A DNA stretch of 33,069 nt from Betaproteobacteria bacterium (lineage in GTDB: Bacteria > Pseudomonadota > Gammaproteobacteria > Burkholderiales > Casimicrobiaceae), in NCBI GenBank assembly GCA_016716425.1, contig JADJWJ010000017.1:1-33069 (forward strand), given 5' to 3'. Of this stretch, positions 1 through 8,594 are shown piece by piece. The translations under genes were made by a program, and so were the position numbers. The notes under the pieces are model-generated. The model was not told the DNA's origin. It worked only from the letters and a program-made list of their open reading frames with translations, and did not search any database. Within the stretch, counting starts at the first letter, position 1. Every line of letters begins with the position of its first letter.

Positions 1-1
1 C

Positions 2-700
2 GCGGTACGGCGCGCGCTGCTGCGTTCGATCGAGGAAGGCGAGTTGCCGCCTGGCGCCGCGCTGCCGAACGAGACCGAGCTCGCCGCGGCGTTCGACGTC
101 GCGATCGGCACGCTGCGCCGCGCGGTCGACGACCTGGTCGCCGAGCACATCCTGGTGCGCCGCCAGGGGCGCGGCACCTTCGTCGCGACGCACACCCGCG
201 ACCGGTTCCTGTTCCAGTTCTTCCATGTCGAGCGCAGCGACGGGCTGCGCGAGGCGCCCGCCGTCGAGCTCCTGTCGTTCGCGCGCACGCGGATGGACGA
301 GGAGGCCGCCGCCGCGCTGGCCACGCGCGCCGGAACGCCCGCGTTCGAGATCGAGAACCGGTTGAAGCTCCAGGGCGCGGCGGTCGTCCACGACCGGATC
401 GTGATCCCCGCCGCGCTCTTCCAGGGCCTCACCGAGAAGCGTCTGCGCGAGCGGCCGAGCACGATCTACCACCTGTACCAGAGCGAGTTCGGCGTCACGG
501 TCGTGCGTGCCCGGGAGCGGCTGCGCGGCGTGGCGGCCGACCGCGCGAGCGCGCGCGCGCTCGGCGTGTCACCCGGGGTGCCGGTGCTGCAGGTGCGGCG
601 CACGGCGATCGCCCTCGGCGGCCGGCCGGTCGAGTACCGGGTGAGCACGGTCGTGACGACCGCGCACGACTACGTGAATCTGCTGTCGAGACCCGCCTGA
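2..700 (+). CDS. GntR-family transcriptional regulator with UTRA domain (5' end cut by window)
   Basis: The frame is open from base 2 and ends with TGA at 698-700, giving 232 visible residues; the family is usually about 240-250 long, so only a short N-terminal piece is missing. The visible start is the GntR winged helix: a recognition helix with ETELAAAFDVAIGTLRRAVD, then the wing motif RRQGRGTFV. The rest matches a UTRA (HutC-like) ligand-binding domain, including YHLYQSEFGV and a final VEYRVSTVVTTAHDY. HutC-type GntR proteins usually repress the catabolic genes beside them and release DNA on binding a pathway metabolite. The gene lies 24 bases before the sugar-acid dehydratase, so it is probably the local regulator of the cluster to 9377 (inference). 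An internal TTG at 44 is not taken as the start because the domain continues upstream of it. Confidence 0.88.
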   Translation, partial: AVRRALLRSIEEGELPPGAALPNETELAAAFDVAIGTLRRAVDDLVAEHILVRRQGRGTFVATHTRDRFLFQFFHVERSDGLREAPAVELLSFARTRMDEEAAAALATRAGTPAFEIENRLKLQGAAVVHDRIVIPAALFQGLTEKRLRERPSTIYHLYQSEFGVTVVRARERLRGVAADRASARALGVSPGVPVLQVRRTAIALGGRPVEYRVSTVVTTAHDYVNLLSRPA

Positions 701-724
701 CCCGCCCCCCGCCAGGCGACGCCG

Positions 725-2446
725 ATGCCGCGCAAGTTCGAAGACCTCCGCAGCCGCCGCTGGTTTGCCGACGCCGGCATGCGCGGGTTCGCGCATCGCC
801 AGCGCATGCAGCAGTCCGGGCTGCGCCGCGACGACGTCGTCGGGCGCCCGATTGTCGCGATCGTCAACACGTGGAGCGAACTGTCGCCCTGCCACGCGCA
901 CCTGCGCGAGCGTGCCGACGCGGTCAGGCGCGGCGTGCTGCTCGCCGGCGGCATGCCGCTCGAGCTGCCGGCGCTGAGCCTGGGCGAGGTGATCGTCAAG
1001 CCCACGACGATGCTCTACCGGAACCTACTCGCGATGGAGGTCGAGGAGCTGCTGCGCTCGCATCCGGTCGACGGCGTCGTGCTGCTCGCCGGCTGCGACA
1101 AGACGACGCCGGGCACCGTGATGGGCGCGACCAGCATGGGCATCCCGGCGATCTTCTGCCCGGCGGGGCCGATGCTGAACGACCGCTACCGCGGCCGCAC
1201 GGTGGGCGCAGGCACGCACACGCTGATGTTCTGGGGGGACTACCAGGCAGGCCGCCTGGGCGAGGACGAGTGGCGCGACCTCGAGGCGCGGATGACCCGC
1301 TCGCCGGGCACCTGCAACACGATGGGCACCGCGAGCACGATGACGTCGATCGTCGAGGCGCTCGGGCTCGCGCTGCCCGGCAGCACCAGTATCCCGGCCG
1401 TCGACTCGGCGCATCCGCGGATGGCGGCGGCCTGCGGCGAGCGGATCGTGCAGATGATCCGGGAAGACCTGACGCCGCAGCGGATTCTCACGCGCGGCGC
1501 GTTCCTCAACGCGGCGGCCGTGCAGATGGCGCTCGGCGGCTCGACCAACGCCGCGGTCCACGTCATCGCGATGGCACGGCGCGCTGGCGTCGAACTCTCG
1601 CTCGCCGATCTCGACGCGGTGGCGCGTCGCGTGCCGGTGATCGCCAACCTGTTCCCCAGCGGCGAGAAGCTGATGGAGGACTTCCACTACGCAGGCGGGC
1701 TGCCGGCGCTGATGAACGTGATCCGCGACCACCTGTCGCTCGACGAGCTTACGGTCACCGGCGCACCGCTGCGCGCGCAGCTCGACGGCCGTGCGGTGCT
1801 CGACCCCGAGGTGATTCGCCCGCTCGCCGCGCCGGTGAGCCCGCGCCCGGCGCTCGCGGTGCTGCGCGGCAACCTCGCGCCCGAGGGCGCGGTGATCAAG
1901 CCGAGCGCGGCGAGCCCGGAGCTCCTGCGCCATCGCGGGCGCGCCATCGTCTTCGACGGCCCGCAGCAGATGGCCGCGGCGCTCGCCGACCCGGCCTTCG
2001 CCGGGGACGAGAACTCGGTGATCGTGCTGCGCAACGCGGGGCCGGTCGGCGCGCCCGGCATGCCCGAGTGGGGCAACCTGCCGATCCCCAGGAACCTGCT
2101 GCAGCGCGGCGTTCGCGACATGGTCCGGATCTCGGACGCGCGCATGAGCGGCACCCACTACGGGACCTGCGTGCTGCACGTGTCGCCCGAGAGCGCGGTC
2201 GGCGGCCCGCTCGCGCTCGTGCGCGACGGCGACACGATCGAGCTCGACGTCGAGGCGCGCCGGCTCGAGCTCGTCGTTGACGCCGCGGAGCTCGCGCGCC
2301 GGCGGGCGGCGTGGCGGCCGTTGGTGGCGCCGTACGCGCGTGGCTATACGCGCCTGTACCAGCAGCACGTGACGCGGGCGCAAGACGGCTGCGACTTCGA
2401 CTTCCTGGACGGCACGGCGCCTTCGCCGGAGCCGGCGATCCATTGA
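725..2446 (+). CDS. IlvD/Edd-family sugar-acid dehydratase (L-arabinonate dehydratase-like)
   Basis: 573 residues, the usual length for sugar-acid dehydratases of the IlvD/Edd family, which remove water from an aldonic acid to give a 2-keto-3-deoxy acid. Three cysteines sit where the family binds its Fe-S cluster: C56 in NTWSELSPCHAHL, C124 in GCDKTTPG and C197 in GTCNTMGTASTM. K126 in GCDKTTPG matches the carbamylated Mg-binding lysine, and S475 in SDARMSG matches the catalytic serine of L-arabinonate dehydratase. The C-terminal swivel domain carries GNLAPEGAVIKPSAAS. From memory the sequence resembles L-arabinonate dehydratase more than branched-chain IlvD or phosphogluconate Edd, but the exact sugar acid cannot be decided by reading. 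The next gene is a matching 2-keto-3-deoxy acid aldolase. There is no strong ribosome-binding site before the ATG. Confidence 0.9.
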   Translation: MPRKFEDLRSRRWFADAGMRGFAHRQRMQQSGLRRDDVVGRPIVAIVNTWSELSPCHAHLRERADAVRRGVLLAGGMPLELPALSLGEVIVKPTTMLYRNLLAMEVEELLRSHPVDGVVLLAGCDKTTPGTVMGATSMGIPAIFCPAGPMLNDRYRGRTVGAGTHTLMFWGDYQAGRLGEDEWRDLEARMTRSPGTCNTMGTASTMTSIVEALGLALPGSTSIPAVDSAHPRMAAACGERIVQMIREDLTPQRILTRGAFLNAAAVQMALGGSTNAAVHVIAMARRAGVELSLADLDAVARRVPVIANLFPSGEKLMEDFHYAGGLPALMNVIRDHLSLDELTVTGAPLRAQLDGRAVLDPEVIRPLAAPVSPRPALAVLRGNLAPEGAVIKPSAASPELLRHRGRAIVFDGPQQMAAALADPAFAGDENSVIVLRNAGPVGAPGMPEWGNLPIPRNLLQRGVRDMVRISDARMSGTHYGTCVLHVSPESAVGGPLALVRDGDTIELDVEARRLELVVDAAELARRRAAWRPLVAPYARGYTRLYQQHVTRAQDGCDFDFLDGTAPSPEPAIH

Positions 2447-2468
2447 GGCCGCGCCAGCGGGAGCCACG

Positions 2469-3260
2469 ATGAACGAATTCCACCGACTGCTGGCCGACCG
2501 GACGGCGAAGACGCCGATCGGCACCTGGGTGATGTCCGCGAGTCCGATCGTCGCCGAGGCGGTGGGGACGGCGGGCTTCGACTGGGGCGTGCTCGACATG
2601 GAGCACACGCCGCTCGACCTGATGGGGCTCGTGCACCTGCTGCAGGCGGTCGGCAACACCCCGATGGTGCCGGTCGTGCGCGTGCCCTGGAACGACACCG
2701 TCACCGTCAAGCGCGTGCTCGACGCCGGCGCGCAGACGCTGCTGTTCCCGTTCGTGCAGGACCGCGACGAGGCGGCGCGCGCGGTGGCCGCGACACGCTA
2801 TCCCCCCGACGGCGTGCGCGGCATGGCGGGCATGAGCCGCGCCTCGCGCTTCGGTACCACGCCCGACTTCCTGCGCGGCGCGAACCGGACGATCGGCGTC
2901 GTCGTTCAGCTGGAGACCCCGCAGGCAATCGAAAGGCTCGAGCAGATCGCCGCGGTGCCAGGCGTGGACGCGCTGTTCGTCGGCCCGGGCGACCTGTCCG
3001 GCAGCATGGGGCACGTCGGCAACACCGTGCACCCGGACGTGATGGCCGCGATGGCCGCCGCGGCGCGCCGCGCGCACGCGATCGGCAAGCCGGTCGGCAC
3101 GGTCGGCGGCACGGCGGAGGTGGTCGCGCGCTACCGCGAGATCGGCTACGACTACGTCGCGATCGCGTCCGACCTGGGCCTGCTGATGCGCGCGGCGCAG
3201 GGTGCCGTGCAGGCGTTGCGCGCGACGCCGGCCGGCGCGCGCATCGAGGGGAGCTACTGA
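2469..3260 (+). CDS. HpcH/HpaI-family aldolase (2-keto-3-deoxy sugar acid aldolase)
   Basis: 263 residues with the class II HpcH/HpaI TIM-barrel pattern. The candidate catalytic base is H46 in LDMEHTPLD, the substrate arginine is R71 in VVRVPWND, and the divalent metal ligands are E149 in QLETPQA and D175 in GPGDLS. Family members (RhmA, GarL, HpaI) split 2-keto-3-deoxy acids into pyruvate and an aldehyde. Directly downstream of the dehydratase, it most likely splits that enzyme's product (inference). A GGGAG ribosome-binding site ends 6 bases before the ATG. The stop codon shares one base with the ATG of the next gene, so the two are probably translationally coupled. Confidence 0.88.
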   Translation: MNEFHRLLADRTAKTPIGTWVMSASPIVAEAVGTAGFDWGVLDMEHTPLDLMGLVHLLQAVGNTPMVPVVRVPWNDTVTVKRVLDAGAQTLLFPFVQDRDEAARAVAATRYPPDGVRGMAGMSRASRFGTTPDFLRGANRTIGVVVQLETPQAIERLEQIAAVPGVDALFVGPGDLSGSMGHVGNTVHPDVMAAMAAAARRAHAIGKPVGTVGGTAEVVARYREIGYDYVAIASDLGLLMRAAQGAVQALRATPAGARIEGSY

Positions 3261-4333
3261 TGGCGCAGGTCGAACTCCGCGGCGTCACCAAGAGCTACGA
3301 CGGGAAGACGACCGTCATCCACGGCATCGACCTCGAGATCCGGCACGGCGAGTTCGTCGTGTTCGTCGGGCCGTCGGGCTGCGGCAAGAGCACGCTGCTG
3401 CGCATGATCGCCGGACTCGAGACGATCTCGGGCGGCGAGGTGCGGATCGACGGCCGGACGGTCAACGACCTGCCGCCGCGCAACCGCGACATCGCGATGG
3501 TCTTCCAGGACTACGCGCTCTATCCGCACAAGAACCTCTACGAGAACATGGCGTTCGGCCTGCGGCTGCGCAAGACGCCCGAGGACGCGATCCGCGAGCG
3601 CGTGATGAACGCCGCGAAGCTCCTGCGCATCGACCACATGCTCGAGCGCCGGCCGGCCGCGCTCTCCGGCGGGCAGCGTCAGCGCGTCGCGATCGGGCGC
3701 GCGATCGTGCGCGAGCCCAAGGTCTTCCTGTTCGACGAGCCGCTGTCGAACCTCGACGCGCAGCTGCGCAACGAGATGCGCACCGAGATCAAGCGCCTGC
3801 ACCAGCGGCTCGGCGCGACGATCATCTACGTGACCCACGACCAGGTCGAGGCGATGACGCTCGCCGACCGCATCGCCGTGCTCTCCGCCGGGCACAAGAT
3901 GCAGTACGACACGCCCGACGCGATCTACCACCGGCCCGCGGCGCTGTTCGTCGCCGGCTTCACCGGCGCGCCGCCGATGAACCTCGTCGACTGCGAGCTC
4001 GCGCAGGGCGCGGCCGACCTGGGCGGCGTGCGCGTGCCGCTGCCGGCCGAGCTCGCCGCGCGCGGCGCCGGGCAACCGGCGCTCAAGTTCGGCGTGCGGC
4101 CCGAGAACCTGCGACTCGTGGCCGCGCCCGGCGACGTGCCGGTGCCGGCCGAGGTCTCGCTGCTCGAGCCGCTGGGGGCCGAGACGCTCGTGACGCTCAA
4201 GGTCGGGCGCGCGGAGGTGGTCGCGCGCTGCCCGGCATCGTTCCGCGAACCGCCGGGCAGCGCCGTCACGCTGCACGTCGCCCCGGCCCATCTGCACCTG
4301 TTCGATGCCGCCAGCGGTGCGGCACTCCACTGA
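3260..4333 (+). CDS. ABC sugar transporter ATP-binding protein, MalK/UgpC type
   Basis: 357 residues, the typical MalK/UgpC length. In order: Walker A GPSGCGKST (residues 37-45), Q-loop Q83 in VFQDYALYPH, signature LSGGQRQR (135-142), Walker B VFLFDE (155-160), D-loop SNLD (163-166) and switch histidine H193 in VTHDQ. The C-terminal part from about residue 240 has the MalK-type OB-fold/TOBE layout, with FGVRPENLRL. It should power the two permeases encoded at 5655 and 6554. The ATG overlaps the aldolase stop codon (TGATG). It may serve other importers too, as MalK-type ATPases sometimes do. Confidence 0.94.
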   Translation: MAQVELRGVTKSYDGKTTVIHGIDLEIRHGEFVVFVGPSGCGKSTLLRMIAGLETISGGEVRIDGRTVNDLPPRNRDIAMVFQDYALYPHKNLYENMAFGLRLRKTPEDAIRERVMNAAKLLRIDHMLERRPAALSGGQRQRVAIGRAIVREPKVFLFDEPLSNLDAQLRNEMRTEIKRLHQRLGATIIYVTHDQVEAMTLADRIAVLSAGHKMQYDTPDAIYHRPAALFVAGFTGAPPMNLVDCELAQGAADLGGVRVPLPAELAARGAGQPALKFGVRPENLRLVAAPGDVPVPAEVSLLEPLGAETLVTLKVGRAEVVARCPASFREPPGSAVTLHVAPAHLHLFDAASGAALH

Positions 4334-4361
4334 CCCTCGTTTCCCGCGAAGGAGATCGACG

Positions 4362-5633
4362 ATGCAACGACGCAATCTGATGAAGGCGCTGGCGCTCGCC
4401 GCCGGCATGGCGGCGGCGGCCGGCACGACGGCCGCGTTCGCCCAGACCGCGCTGCGCGTGTTCTCGGGCGGCGCGAACCAGCGCCCCGACCTGATGCGCA
4501 AGCTGTTCGACCAGTACCAGGCCGCCAACCCCGGCGTGAAGATCGAGATCGAGACCGGCGGCGCGACCAGCGAGCTGCAGCGCCAGTACCTGTCGACGGT
4601 GCTCAACGCCAAGGATTCGGCGATCGACATCTACATGATCGACATCGTCAACCCCGCGCAGTACTTCGGCGCGGGCTGGCTCGAGCCGCTGAACGCGTAC
4701 GTCGGCAATCCGGCCGACGCGATGAAGCCCTACCTGCCGGTCTACCTGCAGTCGAACGTGGTCGACGGCAAGGTCGCGGCGATGCCCGGCTTCGCCGACG
4801 CGATGTTCATGTACTACCGGAAGGACCTGCTCGACAAGTACAAGATCGCCGAGCCGAAGACCTGGGACGAGCTCGCCGCCGCGTCGAAGAAGATCCAGGC
4901 CGGCGAGGGCAATCCGAACCTGCAGGGCCTGTCGATCCAGGGCGCGCCGATCGAGGGCGCCGTGTGCACGTTCCTGCTCCCCTACTGGAGCCAGGGCAAG
5001 GAGTTCAACGACGCGTCCGGCAAGCTGACGCTGGACAAGGCGGCGGCGGTCAAGGGCCTCAACCAGTGGCTCGCGATGGTCGACAGCGGCGTCATCAAGA
5101 GGAACGTCGCCGAGGTCAAGACACCCGACACCGTCAACGAATTCAAGGCCGGCCAGGTGGTCTTCGCGATCAACTGGGGCTTCGCCTGGGACCGCTTCCA
5201 GGTCGACAACGACTCGACGGTCAAGGGCAAGGTCGGCGTGATGCCGCTGCCGGCGATGGCGGGCGGCAAGAGCGCGACCTGCGTGGGCGGCTGGCAGTGG
5301 GCGGTCAGCGCGTTCAGCAAGAACAAGGCCGAGGCGGCGAAGCTCGTCAAGTTCATGTCGACGCCCGCGGCCAGCAAGTTCCTCGCGGTCGAGGGGTCGC
5401 TGCTTCCCGTGTACCAGAGCGTCTACACCGACCCGGACGTCGTCAAGGCCGTCCCCTGGTTCAAGGATGCGTCGAACGTCGTGATCGCCGGCAAGAGCCG
5501 TCCGCTGTCGAAGGACTACGGCCAGGTGAGCGACGTCGTCCGCACGACGACGAGCGCCGTGCTCGCGCGCACCAAGAAGCCCGACGACGGTGTGGGCGAG
5601 ATCCAGTCGCGGCTCGCCCGCGTGATGCGCTGA
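4362..5633 (+). CDS. ABC sugar transporter periplasmic binding protein (family 1)
   Basis: 423 residues from the ATG at 4362, chosen because GAAGGAG lies at 4348-4354, seven bases upstream; an in-frame ATG at 4305 would overlap the ATPase gene and add a non-signal N-terminus. A Sec signal peptide is clear: MQRRNLMK, then an alanine-rich hydrophobic stretch, with likely cleavage after residue 27 (AFA/QT). The mature protein has the family 1 solute-binding layout, with early IEIETGG and DIYMIDIVNPAQY and late phrases such as AINWGFAWDRFQ and MPLPAMAGGKSATCVGGWQWAVS. It should deliver the substrate to the permeases at 5655-7381. Family 1 members bind sugars, oligosaccharides, polyols or glycerol phosphate; the ligand cannot be read here. 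Confidence 0.92.
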   Translation: MQRRNLMKALALAAGMAAAAGTTAAFAQTALRVFSGGANQRPDLMRKLFDQYQAANPGVKIEIETGGATSELQRQYLSTVLNAKDSAIDIYMIDIVNPAQYFGAGWLEPLNAYVGNPADAMKPYLPVYLQSNVVDGKVAAMPGFADAMFMYYRKDLLDKYKIAEPKTWDELAAASKKIQAGEGNPNLQGLSIQGAPIEGAVCTFLLPYWSQGKEFNDASGKLTLDKAAAVKGLNQWLAMVDSGVIKRNVAEVKTPDTVNEFKAGQVVFAINWGFAWDRFQVDNDSTVKGKVGVMPLPAMAGGKSATCVGGWQWAVSAFSKNKAEAAKLVKFMSTPAASKFLAVEGSLLPVYQSVYTDPDVVKAVPWFKDASNVVIAGKSRPLSKDYGQVSDVVRTTTSAVLARTKKPDDGVGEIQSRLARVMR

Positions 5634-5654
5634 GCGGAACCGGACGGACGGACC

Positions 5655-6557
5655 ATGGCCGGCGCGAGCCTGATCGAGCGGCTGCGCGACCCGAGCGAGA
5701 CCGCGCTCGGCGTGCTGCTGCTCGCGCCGGCCTTCCTGCTCCTCGCGCTGATCGTCGTCTACCCGATCGGCACGCTGATCTTCAACAGCTTCTTCGACCT
5801 GCGCCTGTCCGGCGGCAGCGGGATGAAGTTCGTCGGCCTCGAGAACTACCTGCTGGTGCTGGAGGACGCCGACTTCTGGAACGCGACCTGGAACACCGTG
5901 CTCATCACGCTGATCACGGTGCCGGGCGCGCTGGTCGCCGGCCTCGGGCTCGCGCTGCTCGCCAACCTGCCGTTCCGGCGCCAGTGGCCGGTGCGGCTCG
6001 CGCTGCTCCTGCCCTGGGCGCTGCCTCTCGCGTTCGCCGGCCTCATCTTCGCGTGGTTCTTCCACACCGAGTACGGCGTGGTCAACGACGTCGTCCGGCG
6101 GCTGGGCTTCGGCAGCGAGCCGACGATGTGGCTGCTGCGGCCGGGCTGGGCATTCGCCGCGATCTGCCTGACGATCGTCTGGAAGACGAGCTCGTTCATG
6201 GCGCTGATCCTGCTCGCCGGCCTGCAGATGATCCCGCGCTCGCTCTACGAGGCGGCCCAGGTCGACGGCGCCACCCGCTGGCAGCAGTTCTGGCAGATCA
6301 CGATCCCGATGCTGATGCCCTCGATCATCGTCGCGCTGATCTTCCGCACGATCACCGCGCTGCAGACCTTCGACATCCCGTACACGATGACCAAGGGCGG
6401 GCCCGGCAACGCGACCGAGACGCTCGCGATGCTGATCCACAAGACGACCATCGACTACCTCGACGTCGGCTACGGCTCGACGCTCGCCGTGTTCATGTTC
6501 GTGCTCTCGCTCGCGGTGACGACCGTCTACTTAAGGCGCATCGGGAGGCAGGCGTGA
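5655..6557 (+). CDS. ABC sugar transporter permease 1 (MalF/UgpA type)
   Basis: 300 residues with six predicted membrane helices, the first around LGVLLLAPAFLLLALIVVY. The cytoplasmic EAA loop that contacts the ATPase is visible as LYEAAQVDGATRWQQFWQI, followed by TIPMLMPS. The length and the absence of a large periplasmic insert suit UgpA/LacF-like permeases better than enterobacterial MalF. It lies 21 bases after the binding protein gene, and its stop overlaps the GTG start of the second permease (GTGA), so the two inner-membrane subunits are probably made together. Confidence 0.93.
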   Translation: MAGASLIERLRDPSETALGVLLLAPAFLLLALIVVYPIGTLIFNSFFDLRLSGGSGMKFVGLENYLLVLEDADFWNATWNTVLITLITVPGALVAGLGLALLANLPFRRQWPVRLALLLPWALPLAFAGLIFAWFFHTEYGVVNDVVRRLGFGSEPTMWLLRPGWAFAAICLTIVWKTSSFMALILLAGLQMIPRSLYEAAQVDGATRWQQFWQITIPMLMPSIIVALIFRTITALQTFDIPYTMTKGGPGNATETLAMLIHKTTIDYLDVGYGSTLAVFMFVLSLAVTTVYLRRIGRQA

Positions 6558-7381
6558 CGCTGCCGCGCGGCCGGCCGCTCACGCTGCTCGCGGCGGCGAT
6601 CGTGGTCGTCAACGGCTTCTTCCCGGCCGTGTGGATCCTGCTCACCTCGCTCAAGAGCGAGGCCGAGCTCGTCAGCAAGCCGATCACCTGGTGGCCGCGC
6701 GATCCGACGCTCGCCAACTACGTGCAGGCGTTCACCGACCAGCCCCTGCTGCGCTACCTCGGCAACAGCCTGGCGGTGGCCGTGCTCTCGACGATCCTCT
6801 CGCTCGTCGTCGCCGCGCTGGCCGCGTACGCGATCGCGCGGCTGAACCTGCGCCACCGCCAGCTGATCCTCACCTGCATCGTCGCCTCCAGCATGTTCCC
6901 GCTGGTGACGCTGCTCGTGCCGATCTTCCAGACGATGCGTTCGCTCGGCCTGCTCAACACCTATACGGCGCTGGTGCTGCCCTACACGGTGCTGAACCTC
7001 CCGGTGTGCACGCTCGTCCTGGTGAGCTTCTTCCAGAGCATCCCCCGCGATCTCGAGAACGCGGCGATGATCGACGGCTGCACGCGCCTGGGCGCGCTGT
7101 GGCGGGTCGTCGTGCCGCTGGCCGCCCCGGGCGTGTTCACCGCGGGCATCCTCGCGTTCGTCAACGCCTGGGACGAGTTCCTGCTCGCGCTGTCGCTCAA
7201 CGCGAGCGCGTCGATGCGCACGCTGCCGGTCGGCATCACGCTCTACCAGGGCGAGTTCACGTTTCCGTGGCCGATCATCTCGGCCGCGCTCGTCGTGGCG
7301 ATCGTGCCGGTGGCCGTCCTCATCGCCGTGTTCCAGGAGCGCGTCGTCGGCGGGCTCACTCAGGGCGGATTGAAGGGCTGA
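6554..7381 (+). CDS. ABC sugar transporter permease 2 (MalG/UgpE type)
   Basis: 275 residues starting at GTG 6554, which overlaps the preceding stop in a GTGA arrangement; the protein then begins VTLPRGRPLTLLAAAIVVVN with the first membrane helix. Six helices are visible, with the EAA-like loop LENAAMIDGCTRLGALWRVV before the fifth helix and the family phrase NAWDEFLLAL within it. With the 5655 permease, the 3260 ATPase and the 4362 binding protein it completes a carbohydrate importer of the CUT1 type. The frame is open far upstream of 6554, but that part is only a shadow of the binding protein and first permease genes. Confidence 0.92.
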   Translation: MTLPRGRPLTLLAAAIVVVNGFFPAVWILLTSLKSEAELVSKPITWWPRDPTLANYVQAFTDQPLLRYLGNSLAVAVLSTILSLVVAALAAYAIARLNLRHRQLILTCIVASSMFPLVTLLVPIFQTMRSLGLLNTYTALVLPYTVLNLPVCTLVLVSFFQSIPRDLENAAMIDGCTRLGALWRVVVPLAAPGVFTAGILAFVNAWDEFLLALSLNASASMRTLPVGITLYQGEFTFPWPIISAALVVAIVPVAVLIAVFQERVVGGLTQGGLKG

Positions 7382-7426
7382 CGGCACCACCCGCCGGGCC
7401 GGCGCACGCATACCGGGACACCACGC

Positions 7427-8569
7427 ATGTCGACACATCTGCGTTACGGCATCATCGGCTGCGGCAGCATGGGCCGCGAGCACATCGAGAACATCCAGGC
7501 CATGCCCGTGGCGGACGGGGGTGCCGGCGTGACGGCGATCGCCGACCCGCACGGCCCGAGCCGCGACGCCGCGCGCGCGCTCTGCCGCGGCGAGCCCCGC
7601 GTGTTCGCCGATCCGCGCGAACTGCTGGCGAGCGGGCTGTGCGACGCCGTCGTCGTCGCCACGCCGAACCACACGCACGTCGCCGTGATGCGCGACGCGC
7701 TCGCGACCGACCTCGCGATCCTCGTCGAGAAGCCGCTGGTCACGCGCATCGAGGACGGCGTGGAGCTGGTCGCGCGCGAGGCCGAGCGCCGGCGTCGGGG
7801 CGTCCGCGCCATCGTCTGGGTGGCGCAGGAGTACCGGTACATGCCGCCGGTCGCCGAGGCGATCCGGATGACGCACGAGGGCGCGGCCGGGCGCGTCCAG
7901 CAGGTGACGATCCGCGAGCACCGCGAGCCGTTCTACCCGAAGGTCGGCGACTGGAACCGCTTCACGGCGAACACCGGCGGCACGCTGGTCGAGAAGTGCT
8001 GCCACTACTTCAACCTGATGGACCTCATCGTCGGCGAGCGGCCGCTGCGCGTGTTCGCCTCGGGCGGCCAGCGCGTCAATCACCTCGACGAGGACTACGG
8101 CGGCCGCCGGCCCGACATCCTCGACAGCGCCTACGCGATCGTCGAGTACCCCGGCGGCGCGCGCGCGATGCTCGAGCTGTGCATGTTCGCCGAGAACTCG
8201 GTGGACAGCGAGCACCTGACGATCGTCGGCGACGAGGGGAAGATCGAATCGCTGCTGCCCTCGCTCACGCTGCGCTACGGCCGGCGCGCCGACTGGGGCC
8301 GGCGCGCCGTCTGGGGCGAGCCTTCCGGCACCGGCCGCGGCGTGTCCGTTCGCCGCGTCTGGGACACCGCGATCCGCTACCCCGGCCACCACTTCGGCGC
8401 CTCCTATCTCGAGCACCTGCGCTTCGCCGACGCCGTGCGCCACGGCAAGCCGGCGGAGATCCCGCTCGACGAGGGCCTGCGGGCGGTGGCCACCGGCCTC
8501 GCCGCGCACCGGAGCATCGACGAGGGCCGCGCGGTCGCGCTGAGCGAGATCCTGCCCGCGGGCGCCTAG
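7427..8569 (+). CDS. Gfo/Idh/MocA-family NAD(P)-dependent oxidoreductase
   Basis: 380 residues. The N-terminal Rossmann fold shows YGIIGCGSMGREH (glycines at 11-16), VVVATPNHTH, and the family EKP motif at 101-103 with its usual lysine. In the C-terminal catalytic domain the usual GG-x-L-x-D-x-G-x-H stretch reads GGTLVEKCCHYFNL, so H193 is kept but the usual aspartate and glycine positions differ. Family members oxidise or reduce a sugar, inositol or sugar acid at one hydroxyl. Placed between the importer and an SDR gene, it probably acts on the imported sugar or an epimer of it (inference). No strong ribosome-binding site is seen before the ATG. Confidence 0.88.
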   Translation: MSTHLRYGIIGCGSMGREHIENIQAMPVADGGAGVTAIADPHGPSRDAARALCRGEPRVFADPRELLASGLCDAVVVATPNHTHVAVMRDALATDLAILVEKPLVTRIEDGVELVAREAERRRRGVRAIVWVAQEYRYMPPVAEAIRMTHEGAAGRVQQVTIREHREPFYPKVGDWNRFTANTGGTLVEKCCHYFNLMDLIVGERPLRVFASGGQRVNHLDEDYGGRRPDILDSAYAIVEYPGGARAMLELCMFAENSVDSEHLTIVGDEGKIESLLPSLTLRYGRRADWGRRAVWGEPSGTGRGVSVRRVWDTAIRYPGHHFGASYLEHLRFADAVRHGKPAEIPLDEGLRAVATGLAAHRSIDEGRAVALSEILPAGA

Positions 8570-8594
8570 CGCCGAACGCATGGAGGGCGTCACG

